Source of the DNA: Diplonema papillatum
Taxonomy: Eukaryota > Euglenozoa > Diplonemea > Diplonemida > Diplonemidae
Length of the DNA stretch: 64,000 nt
Assembly (NCBI GenBank): GCA_030068145.1
Contig: JAPJBO010000388.1
Coordinates: 139,126-203,125, forward strand
Direction: 5' to 3'
The notes under the pieces were generated by a model. It did not search any database. It was not told where the DNA came from and was given only the letters and a program-made list of their open reading frames with translations. The position numbers were made by a program, and so were the translations under genes. Shown here one piece after another: positions 50,552 through 60,033 of the stretch (the first letter of the stretch is position 1; each line of letters starts with the position of its first letter).

Positions 50552-51185
50552 ATTGTTCTGTCGGACGGAGGCTTTTGGCTGTTGCGGCCCTATGCAAGAG
50601 GATGAGCATTCTAATCCACGAATAACTGGTAGTTTGCATTAGTTTGGGTTAGTTAATGCAAAATAATCCGTGCCGATAATCTGCATCGCGGTGAACAGGG
50701 CAGAGCCAAAGCCTGAGCCGGTGTGCTGCCGTTATCCGGAAGCTGATGGTATTTAGCCCCCGCCCCAGTAGCAGAAGTCGCTCGGTCTGGAAATGCTAAA
50801 CTGCCTGTTCAGCAGGGATCCCTCTGCCAGGCGCTGAGGATAAGATCTCCCGGAGGTCGATCGAAGTAGTACCGTGATGAATAAATGCCAATAAGTTGGC
50901 AACCGAGGGTCAGTCTCTGATACCGATGAGTGGCCAGCGTTGCACAGTGCCTGTCTAGGAAGGGCATCTATCGTGTGCATGCCAGTCGACGCCCCTCTAT
51001 CCCCGCGGCAAGGGCGAAAGCCTTGCCACCCGCCCCGTGATTGACTCACCGACTCAGTGACCGGCGATCTTGTTTGCCCTTTTCCAATTCCAATCCGACT
51101 ATTCATTCACCAGTCCTTTTCCTTTTCGGGCGCCCTCTTTTCTGTGCAGGGATAAGGGAATGGGCCCGATTGACCTTGGTACCTA
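50552..51185. other. No recognisable gene
   Basis: Unique sequence with GC-rich, possibly structured parts (CCGCGGCAAGGGCGAAAGCC at 51003). I could not assign it to a known RNA. Confidence 0.35.
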
Positions 51186-53320
51186 GAATGCAGAATACCT
51201 GTAGCGATGGTCCGCACTAGTCACGAGGTGACCACCTCTTCGATCGTACTGTGTCGTGCACCCGACCTCCTACAGTCTGTTTCCGACGGCAGGGATGCAG
51301 TGAAATGCAGTGTATCGTGTGCCCCCTTACAGTCGGATCCAACGGCGGACAGACAGCGGCAGGCAAGTGAAACGTACAACGCCGTAATAGTTGGAAGTTA
51401 GAACCGCACACTATGTGCAGCGATGACCTGCGTTAGGCACTAGGTGACTACCGCGGTCCGTGTTACACCGTAATAGTTTGAGGTTAAAAATGCAGAACAT
51501 GTGCAGTGATGACCTGCATTAGGCACTACGTGACTACCTCTTCAAATGTACCGTGATGGGCGGTTCCAGGCAGTTCTATTCGGATAGACCTGATAGACCG
51601 TGGTGCGCCGTGTTACACCGTAATAGTTTGAGGTTAGAAATGCAGAACATGGGCAGTGATGACCGGCATTAGGCACTACGTGACTACCTCTTCAAACGTA
51701 CGAAGATAGACGGCTCCAGGCAGTTCTATTCGGGATGGACCTGATAGACCGCGGTGCGCCGTGTAACACCGTAATAGCTTGAGGTTAGAAATGCGGACTA
51801 TGTGCAGCGATGACCTATATTGGGCAACGTGACTACCTCTTCGATCGTACTGCATTAGGCATCTCGTGACTGACGACCTCTTCGAACGTACCATACACGA
51901 TGGGCGGCTCCAGGCAGTTCTATGCGGGATGGACCTGATAGACCGCGGTGCGCCGTGTAACACCGCAATCGTTTGAGGTTGGAAATGCAGGCGATGTGCA
52001 GCGATGACCTGTATTAGGCAACGTGACTACCTCTTCGATCGTACTGCAGTAGGCATCTCGTGACTGACGACCTCTTCGAACGTACCGTACACGATGGGCG
52101 GCTCCAGGCAGTTCTATTCGGGATGGACCTGATAGACCGCGGTGCGCCGTGTAACACCGTAATCGTTTGAGGTTAGAAATGCAGGCGATGTGCAGCGATG
52201 ACCTGTATTAGGCAACGTGACTACCTCTTCGATCGTACTGCAGTAGGCATCTCGTGACTGACGACCTCTTCGAACGTACCGTACACGATGGGCGGCTCCA
52301 GGCAGTTCTATTCGGACCTGATAGACCGCGGTGCGCCGTGTAACACCGTAATCGTTTGAGGTTAGAAATGCAGGCTATGTGCAGCGATGACCTGCATTAG
52401 GCACCACGTGACTACCTCTTCGATCGTACTGCATTAGGCATCTAGTGACTGAAAACCTCTTCGACCGTGATGGGCGGCTCCAGGCAGTTCTATTCGGGAT
52501 GGACCTGATAGACCGCGGTGCGCCGTGTAACACCGTAATAGCTTGAGGTTAGAAATGCGGACTATGTGCAGCGATGACCTGTATTAGGCACCACGTGACT
52601 ACCTCATCGATCGTACTGCATTAAGGCATCTCGTGACTGACGACCTCTTCGAACGTACCGTGATGGGCGGCTCCAGGCAGTTCTATACGGATGGACCTGA
52701 TAGACCGCGGTGCGCCGTGTTGCACCGTAATAATTTTGAGGTTAGAAATGCAGGGATGACCTGCATTAGTAGTAGAACTAGGGGACCACCTTCTATCGCG
52801 TCGTGATAGACAGCTTCGGGCAATTCAGTGCAGCTCGAGGGGACTTGATTGACTGTTACACCGTGATGATAGTTTGAGGTTGGAAATGCAGGGATGACCT
52901 GCATTAGTTACTAGGTGTCTACCTCTTCGATTGTGTCGTGGTAAGACAGCTTCAGGCAATTCAGTGCAGCTCGAGGTGATACGGACGGACTTGATAGACG
53001 TGCATCGTGTTGCACCGCAATAGTCTGGGGTTAGAAGTGCAGATCATGCGCAGCCACCGTGATAGGCGGCTACAGGCAATTCCGTGCAGCTCGAGGGATA
53101 CGGATGGATTTGATAGACGTGCATCGTTTTGCACCCCAATAGTCTGGGGTTAGAAGTGCAGATCATGCGCAGCCACCGTGATGGGCGGCTCGAGGGATAC
53201 GGATGGATTTGATAGACGTGCATCGTTTTGCACCGCAATCGTCTGGGGTTGAGAAGTGCAGATCATGCGCAGCTACCGTGATGGGCGGCTACAGGCAATT
53301 CAGTGCAGCTCGAGGGGACA
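51186..53320 (+). repeat. Satellite of about 190 bp upstream of the MBOAT gene
   Basis: Units contain TGATAGACCGCGGTGCGCCG, GTTTGAGGTTAGAAATGCAG, GACTACCTCTTCGATCGTAC and GGCGGCTCCAGGCAGTTCTA. From about 51430 to 52700 they are regular, then shorten to about 120 bp (52740-53320). The array ends roughly 115 bp before the ATG at 53435, so it may contain the promoter or 5' leader. Confidence 0.9.
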
Positions 53321-53434
53321 GGGAATGAACCAGTGTGGAAAGGCGAGACACAACCATCCCAGGCATCCGATCACGCGTCTCTCCCTCTCCCCCTTCCCCT
53401 CTCTACCCCCAGTCTCCGCCCTTTTGCTGCGACC

Positions 53435-54596
53435 ATGCGGCTGTACTTGGATGACCCGTTCGGCGTCGACGCCCTGATATTCAACGACCTCTCGGCCAAG
53501 ACGATCGGCGATGTCGGCCAGCTCAAGTTCCTCCTCACGCTGCTGGCCTCGTTTCCGCTCGCACTCGTGCACTACCACCTCCCGTTCGGTGCCGTGCGGC
53601 ACGTCTTCAGTATCTTCTGTGGACTCGCGTTCTCGCTGCTCTGCTTCGAAGAGGACACGATGCACCTAGTCCTGTCCGCCGTCGGTTCCTATGCGATGAT
53701 GGTCACCCTCCCTTCGCACTTGGTCAACCGGTGCGTGTTGGCGTTCACTTTCATTTACATGTCGTCCGCCCACCTGTACGCGTACTGGTTTGAGTACCTG
53801 CAATGGAACATCGACTACACCATGGCGCTGATGGTGCTGACGGTGAAACTGCAACTCCTCGCGCACTCCATCCAGGACGGCGCGCTGAAGAACCCGAAGT
53901 TCCACCCCCGCTCCGACCACGAAGAGGACAAAATCACGCCCGAAAACGTCCCGACCCTGCTCGAATTCTTGTCGTACGTCTTCTTCTTCCCGACGTTCAT
54001 CGCCGGGCCTTGCTTCACGTACAAGGCGTACCAGCGGTGGAACAGCGGCCGACCCATCCCGCCGGGGAGGTTCACAGCCGCTGGCTTCAAGTTCCTGGGT
54101 GCCTTGACAATCATCTTCTTGAACAAGGCGGTTGCGACGATGCTGCCGACGGAGGTAATCATTGAGTTGCCCGGTTCGAGCGCGCCGCATCTCCACGACG
54201 AACCGTTTTACTACCGCCTGGGGTACATCTGGGCTTCGGTGCTGCTCTTCCGCACGAAGTACTTCCTCGTCTGGTATCTGGTCGACTGCTCGTGCATCCT
54301 CTCCGGGTTCGGGTACAGGGGTCCCGCGTCGAAGGCGGAGACCGCGAAGGCGAGTGCCTGGGCGATGATGTTCGAAACTTCGGTCGACTGGGCCGGCAAC
54401 AAGTGGGACCAGTGCAGCAACGGGAACTACTTCAAGGTCGAGGGAGCCGTGAACCTCAAGATGCTCACCGATAACTGGAACACGAACGTCAACCACTGGC
54501 TCAAGAACGTGTTCTACTTCGACGCCCTCGCGATCTTCGGCGACAAAAGCCAGCTGCCGGTACTGATCACTCAGGTCACCAGCGCCTTCTGGCACG
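53435..54596 (+). CDS. MBOAT lysophospholipid acyltransferase, exon 1 (residues 1-387)
   Basis: ATG at 53435 in GACC-ATG-C. The multi-membrane protein has the LPLAT/MBOAT landmarks. F-F-P-T-F-I-A-G-P-C-F-T-Y lies near residue 185, then Y-x-R-W. T-D-N-W-N-T-N-V-N-H-W-L-K has the conserved Asn (N349). S-A-F-W-H has the catalytic-type His (H387). Enzymes of this group (MBOAT1/2/5, ALE1) re-acylate lysophospholipids in the ER. After CAC-G the exon meets GTATGC at 54597. Reading on gives M-H-G-G-F-L and a stop at 54667, so unspliced message loses the C-terminal third. Joining to 59322 restores H-G-F-Y-P-G-Y-Y-L-F-F, the family's normal sequence. Confidence 0.85.
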
Positions 54597-54762
54597 GTAT
54601 GCACGGGGGGTTTCTAGCGTTTATTATGGTTTTCGTATCTAACAACAAGTCGAATAGTCGGCAATAAGCAACAAAGACACATGCACAAGTACACGTACTG
54701 CCGCTACTGCAGATGCGATGCGCACACTAACTTTCGATACCTTAAAGGAACCTATACGACAA

Positions 54763-54840
54763 TGGTCACCCGGAGACTGTCCCCCGTGAACTTGCAACTC
54801 TAAAATAACCGAACTTCTAAACCACAATAAATGCTAATAC
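54763..54840 (+). repeat. RepE terminal part inside the intron
   Basis: GGTCACCCGGAGACTG then CCACAATAAATGCTAA, the AATAAA-bearing end of RepE, 166 bp after the 5' splice site. Confidence 0.65.
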
Positions 54841-54846
54841 ATTGCA

Positions 54847-54978
54847 CTCTACTACCGCCTGGGGCGGACGAACTCGGCGGCGCCGGCGAAAGCCAACCCC
54901 AGCGCCGCTCCTGCGAAACCCGCGCCGAAGAAGAAGAAGAAGGTCGCGAAGGTCAAAAAAGTAGCGAAGCCGGCGTGA
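54847..54978 (+). other. Coding-like Lys/Ala-rich C-terminal segment
   Basis: One frame reads L-Y-Y-R-L-G-R-T-N-S, then an A/P/K-rich stretch, A-P-K-K-K-K-K-V-A-K-V-K-K and a TGA at 54976. The first 15 bases (TACTACCGCCTGGGG) equal part of MBOAT exon 1 (54210 area). It could be a copied last exon of the MBOAT gene, whose relatives often end in Lys, or the tail of a histone-H1-like or ribosomal gene. No splice acceptor is seen directly before it. Confidence 0.3.
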
Positions 54979-55526
54979 GAGCTCCCTGAAGCGGGAAGCG
55001 TCAGACCGCTGCAAGAAACAGGTTCGTCAAGGATGGGCGGAGGAGCGTCTTCGTCTGCGGCCATCTACTTTAGCCTTCTTCCAAGCCGGCAACGGCGACC
55101 GCCACAGGTGCGGCTTCTGCGACAGCCCCAGCCAGAGCAAGTGCTGTCCATGGCGGTGCTGCAAAACAGAAACACGAGTACACCCGTTTACCAGTGGTCA
55201 GGCGTCGAGTCTCTGGTCGCGAAAGGTTTAGACCAGAATCCGGCAATATGAGCTTTCTCATGGCTTTCGGGGCACTGCGATAAGTCAGCGGTCGGGATCG
55301 ACTACTTCGAACACCTCTTATTAGTGTAAGCTCTGCTGCCAGCTCTTGCAGATGACTTTCATAAGTATCCAGCTGCCTGTACGTCTTGTCCACTCCGGTC
55401 ATCTTGGAGAACCTGTACCCCATGGCGTTCTTCCCTGTGGCGAATCCCAACAGACTCATGAATCAAAATGACCCTGCAGCCTCCGCCATGTTTGTGTACT
55501 CCACAAAGTCTTTTTTTTTTTTTTTT

Positions 55527-55727
55527 GTATACGCAACTGCTTTGTAGGAAATACTTGAGGAGGCTGCCAGCTGCGATAGATCAAAGGAGGTAAATGGAAA
55601 CACAGGCGAATCTGGGTTTAGTAGCGGGCGTAAGCGTTGTAACAAAAAAGACCCACTTTGTAGTTGTATTGTTTCTCTCCCTCTAGCCTCCTTCGAAGTA
55701 AGCACAAGGCAGCCCCTCGAGTATTTT
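55527..55727 (+). repeat. RepA in MBOAT intron, copy 1
   Basis: GTATACGCAACTGCTTTGTA to GGCAGCCCCTCGAGTATTTT. The GTGCTGTAGCCCACACG block is missing (AGGTAAATGGAAACACAGG). Confidence 0.85.
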
Positions 55728-55734
55728 TATTCCC

Positions 55735-56330
55735 CCCGGTTACAGCAGGACATTAGTTACAAAGCTAGTCTAGCCTGCAATCCGACTCTCCCGTTTTTTT
55801 GAGTGTTATGGGGGGGCCTTCACGTGGCGACACTGTTGACCGCACCTTAATTGAGTCGCGGTCGCCGATCCCCCAGCCGCCAGCATCATGTACTTGATGC
55901 GACGCGGAACAAGTGCTGACAGCACCGCCCGGCGAATAGAGAGCCACAAAAGTGGCAAATAGACCGGTCGGGGGGGTGCTTAGCAGCCAATGGCCTGATG
56001 GCTGAGTGCACACCTAAGCAGTGCTGCATCCTCGTGTTGTAGCCGTGTTGTGTATAAGGCTTCGTGGGGGCCTGGTCAACCACCTCATCACAATAGGCGC
56101 AAACTTTCTCGACAGTGATTGGACATCGGGATTTGCCGGGGGCGGGTCTCCATGAAGAAGAGAATTGTAAAGCAAGACCTGCCCCCTGCGCCTGCTGTCT
56201 CCGGCTGCTTCGGCAGACGACACATACACCTACTTCTACTACCCCCCGGTTATAGGAATCCCCCGTTACAGCAGGACATTAGTTACAAAGCTAGTCTAGC
56301 CTGCAATCTGACTCTCCCGTTTTTTTTTTT
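55735..56330 (+). repeat. 65-bp direct repeat pair around unique sequence
   Basis: GGTTACAGCAGGACATTAGT to TGCAATC(C/T)GACTCTCCCG occurs at 55738-55800 and 56266-56326, each ending in a T run. The 460 bp between show no gene. Confidence 0.85.
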
Positions 56331-56562
56331 ATAGTCGTATACGATCGGAGGTCTTAGAACTTTAATACTATCCCGACGAGAACTAAGAACACTTGTACAA
56401 AGGTTATCACCCCGTCGCACCCGAGAAAAACACCGTAATTTTACCGAGAGCAGCGAGTACGGAGCAGCGAGACGGGCGAGGAGGAGAGTAATATTATATT
56501 AGTACCAGTGTGCGCGCGATCAGCCGGCTTGCCGGCTGATTAACTTTCGAGCCTTTTTTTCT

Positions 56563-56705
56563 TGAAAGTATGCCAATACTGCAGGGAATAGTTGACTAGA
56601 CCTCTTGACTTTGTGCTGACCACGAATTGGGGAGTCGGGAGAACCTACACAGCCAAAAGCAGGACCGACCCCCCCGTTCGTGAGAAAAAGCGAAGAATAA
56701 AAACA
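56563..56705 (-). repeat. RepC in MBOAT intron, reverse orientation
   Basis: CTTGAAAGTATGCCAATACT to GAGAAAAAGCGAAGAATAAA. A RepJ end (CAGCCGGCTTGCCGGCTGAT) lies immediately to its left. Confidence 0.8.
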
Positions 56706-56716
56706 CCTTCTTTTTT

Positions 56717-56850
56717 TGTATAAGCACCTGCTTTGTAGGAAATACTTGAGGAGGCTGCCAGCTGCAAAAGATCAAAGGAGGTGATGTGCTGTAGCCCACA
56801 CGAAACACAGGTGAATCTGGGTTCAGTGGCGGGCGTAAGCGTTCAACAAA
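56717..56850 (+). repeat. RepA in MBOAT intron, right half replaced by a coding fragment
   Basis: Normal to GCGTAAGCGTTCAACAAAAA, where other copies continue GACCCA...; here an ATG-led frame begins instead. Confidence 0.8.
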
Positions 56851-56851
56851 A

Positions 56852-57095
56852 ATGCCGAAGCAACTCGACAGGTCGGGCGCGGTGAGTTGGGTGAAGAGGG
56901 TGGTCGGGACTGATGTCCCGTCCTTTTTTTCCTTCACCGCGAACAACCGCCGTCTCTCGACGGTGTTGAAGGTCGCCCGCGAGGTCGAGGGCACCGCGGA
57001 AGCCGGGCTGAGGCGCCTCCTGGGCGCCTTGGGCTACACCGACGAGGAGGCCCCCCCGGAGGGCGTCGCCCAGTGGGTACTGCAGTCGCGTCGGC
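56852..57095 (+). other. Captured coding fragment 1 (paralogue of 57219-57347)
   Basis: ATG-led frame of about 80 codons: G-A-V-S-W-V-K-R-V-V-G-T-D-V-P-S-F-F, then a Leu/Glu/Ala-rich helix-like part. It is GC-rich like the window's genes. It starts at the break in RepA and ends where RepB (GTTGAACGGACGTGAGG) begins. Family not recognised. Confidence 0.45.
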
Positions 57096-57215
57096 GTGTT
57101 GAACGGACGTGAGGTCATGCGGGTCTACCCCTACACGACAAATCACACAAACACAACAGGTCAAAAAATCCTGAGTGAGAAAACAACACACGGTGGTGTA
57201 AGCGAAGAACAAAAA
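57096..57215 (+). repeat. RepB middle part in MBOAT intron
   Basis: GTTGAACGGACGTGAGGTCA to GTGGTGTAAGCGAAGAACAA. The left and right thirds are replaced by coding fragments. Confidence 0.85.
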
Positions 57216-57218
57216 GGG

Positions 57219-57347
57219 ATGAAGTGGAGCAGGGAGGCCGCGGTGGAGTGGGTGAAGCAGGCTACGGGGCTCCAAGTTCCGTCCGCTTTCCATTTTCGTC
57301 CGGACAATGGTCGACTGCGGCCGATTATCCGGTTGGCGGGGGAGGCC
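57219..57347 (+). other. Captured coding fragment 2
   Basis: Reads M-K-W-S-R-E-A-A-V-E-W-V-K-Q-A-T-G, then V-P-S-A-F-H-F-R-P and G-R-L-R-P-I-I-R-L. By eye roughly 45 percent identical to fragment 1 over about 38 residues. It ends abruptly in a reverse RepC end (CTTTGTCAAGAGCTGCAAC). Confidence 0.45.
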
Positions 57348-57379
57348 ATCTTTGTCAAGAGCTGCAACTCAACTATTCC

Positions 57380-57627
57380 CTACCAGCAGACTCGCGCAAA
57401 ATCAGCCGATTTTCAACAGTGTAAGCTTTGGCTATGCCGCCCATGGAGCGGAATCAGCTTGATGCACAAACCGGGCAAGATGCGAAACAAGGTGTTGTCG
57501 CAAAAACCGTCTGATTGGCAGACCTTCCAAAAATCAGCCGGCTGTTTATTAGCCGGTCAGTTTTTCAAGAACTTCTTTTCCGGCTGAAATCAGCCGCTGT
57601 TTTCCTTAGCGCGAACACTGAGTAGTA
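57380..57627 (-). repeat. RepJ inverted copy in MBOAT intron
   Basis: Reverse complement of much of 3090-3450, including AATCAGCCGATTTTCAACAG and TTTTCCTTAGCGCGAACACTG. A middle block differs (CATGCCGGTGC region replaced by ACCGGGCAAGATGC). Confidence 0.8.
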
Positions 57628-57775
57628 GTGTAGATTCTGTACTGACGGGAGCATTTCCGGAACAACGGTTGCACATGAAAGATGAAACGAAGCCAACGAA
57701 AACTTTCACTCTGAAAAAGTGCTAATACAGGAAACCCCCCCAGAGAGGTTTATACCCAAAGAACAAAAAACCTTT

Positions 57776-57900
57776 GCCACATGCAATGCGTGAGGAAACT
57801 GAACCGCCCGAGTGGGACCTTCTGATCACGATCATCCGCCAATTTGCCACCTGAAACCACGTCCAGGATTTGGGCTCGGGGTAGTGCGGCCAACGAAAAC
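57776..57900 (+). repeat. RepI in MBOAT intron
   Basis: CACATGCAATGCGTGAGG, TGGGACCTTCTGATCACGAT, GCCACCTGAAACCACGTCC; the longest continuous copy of this family here. Confidence 0.75.
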
Positions 57901-58612
57901 TCTAGTTTCCCTTTCCACTTTCTCCTACTCTCGCGGTGTACGGTTTCTGGCGCGTTTTTTGCGCCAAAACTCACGGTCTGAACAGCATGCAATTCAGCAC
58001 TACACACCTTCACCTGTTCAGGCATCTACCTGCTTCATTTTACGCTTTCTAGTGATTCTGCAGGGCTTAGTGAACGAAGTAGGACAAGCGTTGTTGTGAG
58101 CGATGAGGTGGAAACGTGACAGGCGATGGATTGTGTGCAACAGCCGACCATCGCCGAAGCGGTTGGCAACGCGTTCGCTTCATGATTTTGAAGCTGACCT
58201 TCTATGCTTTTGGAGCAGGCTTTCAGACCTTTCCTGGCAATGTCTTCCCTTCTGGCGTCGGCACATGACCTGAGGGATGTGACGCAAGCCGCGGTTATTG
58301 CAGTTTACTGAGGGAATAGGAGCAAGACGCATGGCTAGATGAGCACGACCACCTCGAATCGACACCAGAAGAATTCGGGGTGGGGCTGGCTTCGACGACT
58401 AGTAATATCCCGGTAAATGGTAGCACTCATGCACCAACAGGATCAAAGCATGTCAGTCACACCTTCCCGACCTTTGACACCTGCGGAGGTGTGCCAGCTC
58501 CGCCAGCTCCCGAGAGCCACCGAAACGAAAGCGCTGACCAACCACCCCACACCCAAACGGTCAATGTCTGCAAACCCCTGGAACCTCTGAAGTACTGCTG
58601 TGATTCAAACTG

Positions 58613-58856
58613 CCAGGGATTATCCTGCATGGTTAAAAAAAGGGTCACCAAAAAAAAAAAGTTCTCTCAAAACAGGCCGGTTAAAAAAGGTTTTTTAACC
58701 ACAGGAGTTTCTGGTGAAAATTTTTTGTGCTTGCAAGGCCAGTGACACAAGAGGCTAGTGGGGTCTACAACAAAGTGGCGAAGCAGAAACACGCCCACGA
58801 AGGTCGCATACCAGGCTTACAGGTCATCAAAAAAAACCTCGCTCAACGTGGAGAAT
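58613..58856 (+). repeat. MITE-F left part in MBOAT intron
   Basis: CAGGGATTATCCTGCATGG through AAAACAGGCCGGTTAAAAAA to CTCGCTCAACGTGGAG, where RepC begins. The unique interior of the 39369 copy is absent. Confidence 0.8.
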
Positions 58857-59033
58857 ACTTGACAAAGATAGATGGAAAAAAGAAGGTGTTTTTATTCTTC
58901 GCTTTTTCTCACGAACGGGGGGGGTCGGTCCTGCTTTTGGCTTTGTAGGTTCTCCCGACTCCCCTATTCGTGGTCAGCACAAACTCAAGAGGTCTAGTCA
59001 ACTATTCCCTGCAGTATTGGCATACTTTCAAAA
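58857..59033 (+). repeat. RepC in MBOAT intron
   Basis: TTGACAAAGATAGATGGAAA to TATTGGCATACTTTCA, followed by an A run. The MITE-F right end resumes at about 59230, suggesting RepC and other sequence separated its two halves. Confidence 0.8.
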
Positions 59034-59174
59034 AAAAAAAAAAAAAATGGGCCACTTGGCTAATGCACGAGATCAAGTCTAGCTCGAAGATACGATAACA
59101 CGAAACATTTTCTTTTGGGAACCCCACCGATCACCACAAGCACGCACTAAGCTGAACTTCACAACCGTTCAAAA

Positions 59175-59226
59175 GGTCGAAAGACACCAATCTGTACGTC
59201 CATTCGGATCGTCGGAAACACAAAAA
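59175..59226 (+). repeat. Leader-type motif L inside the intron
   Basis: GGTCGAAAGACACCAATCTG then GATCGTCGGAAACACAAAAA. Its position here, just before exon 2, shows the motif is not restricted to 5' leaders. Confidence 0.65.
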
Positions 59227-59229
59227 ATC

Positions 59230-59297
59230 TTTCCTCCCATGGTACAGACTTTTTAACCATGATGTTCCCGAATTTCGGGGGATCAGAATAATCCCTG
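59230..59297 (+). repeat. MITE-F right end next to splice acceptor
   Basis: ACAGACTTTTTAACCATGAT and the ATAATCCCTG terminus at 59297, followed after 24 bp by the intron's AG. Confidence 0.75.
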
Positions 59298-59321
59298 CAG
59301 ACTGCGCTAAAAAAACAACAG

Positions 59322-59581
59322 GCTTCTACCCTGGGTACTATCTGTTCTTCGTGTCGGGGACGCTGTTCACCATCATCGCCCGCGCCGTCAGGAGCAAGAT
59401 CCGGCCGTACTTCATCAACGCGAAGTTCGACTCGCTGTACGACATCATCACCATAGCTTGCACCGGCTGCGGGATGAACGTCATCGGCGCCCCGTTTGTC
59501 TTCCTCGACTGGAAAACCACCCTCGCGGTATGCGCTCGCAAGCACACCCCCCCCGTTGTGCTCGCACCGGAAGAGGACTGA
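59322..59581 (+). CDS. MBOAT lysophospholipid acyltransferase, exon 2
   Basis: Begins GC-TTC-TAC-CCT, completing Gly388 and giving F-Y-P-G-Y-Y-L-F-F-V-S-G, the segment that always follows the MBOAT His. It continues through two hydrophobic stretches to A-P-F-V-F-L-D-W-K-T-T-L-A. Here family members normally read W-S-S-x-Y-F-x-G-H, but this frame gives V-C-A-R-K-H-T-P-P and a TGA at 59581. At 59528 there is GTATGC, the same six bases as the first 5' splice site, so a second intron probably starts there, with exon 3 beyond it (not found in the window). If unspliced, the protein would be 473 aa. Confidence 0.8.
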
Positions 59582-60033
59582 AAATCCCCATCCAAAGGAC
59601 CCACTGATGAGCTCTGGCTTTGGATTGGTCTGCGTTCAAGAGCGAAACCTGAGACGAAGAACGAGGTGCACACATCACCGCGGTGAAAAAACACAGGGGA
59701 CTAGTCCCTCAAGGTTTCATACCCCACTCTGGGAGCCGGACACTCCCCTTTTTACCCCTTTTGCATCCCTTTCCTAGACAAAATCTTCCTGAAGAAGACT
59801 TGATGCTAGCAGCAACCCTGCATGAGAAGCAGTGCTCTGCCCAAACATTAAACTAAGATTTCCCCCCCTTTCTATTTTATACTTTCTTCGAAGAAAACAC
59901 TATGTACTTGGGGACAGCGGATTATTACCCGGGCGGGCCAACTGCCCACTACTTTCGCCAAAATTTTGGTGGGTGGGTCCCCCCCCCCCTCTGGTGGGAA
60001 TATTTTTTCCCCAAAACTGCATGAAGATTTTCC
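59582..60033. other. No recognisable gene
   Basis: Low-complexity C and T runs. I searched by eye for a W-S-S-x-Y-F type third MBOAT exon and did not find one. Confidence 0.4.

Larger units (their letters stand above)
54597..59321 (+). other. Intron 1 of the MBOAT gene, 4725 bp, GT-AG
   Basis: Starts GTATGC and ends AACAACAG. It is filled with RepA, RepB, RepC, RepE, RepI, RepJ and MITE-F pieces, two paralogous captured coding fragments and a Lys-rich coding-like segment. The terminus of a MITE-F fragment lies only about 24 bp before the acceptor. The phase is 1: the Gly388 codon is split G|GC. Confidence 0.85.

Noticed and set aside
53303-53434. In-frame upstream ATG adding 44 residues to the MBOAT protein
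   Set aside because: The added residues are Ser/Pro-rich, encoded by satellite-end and CT-rich sequence; ATG 53435 has a better context and matches where the conserved protein begins.
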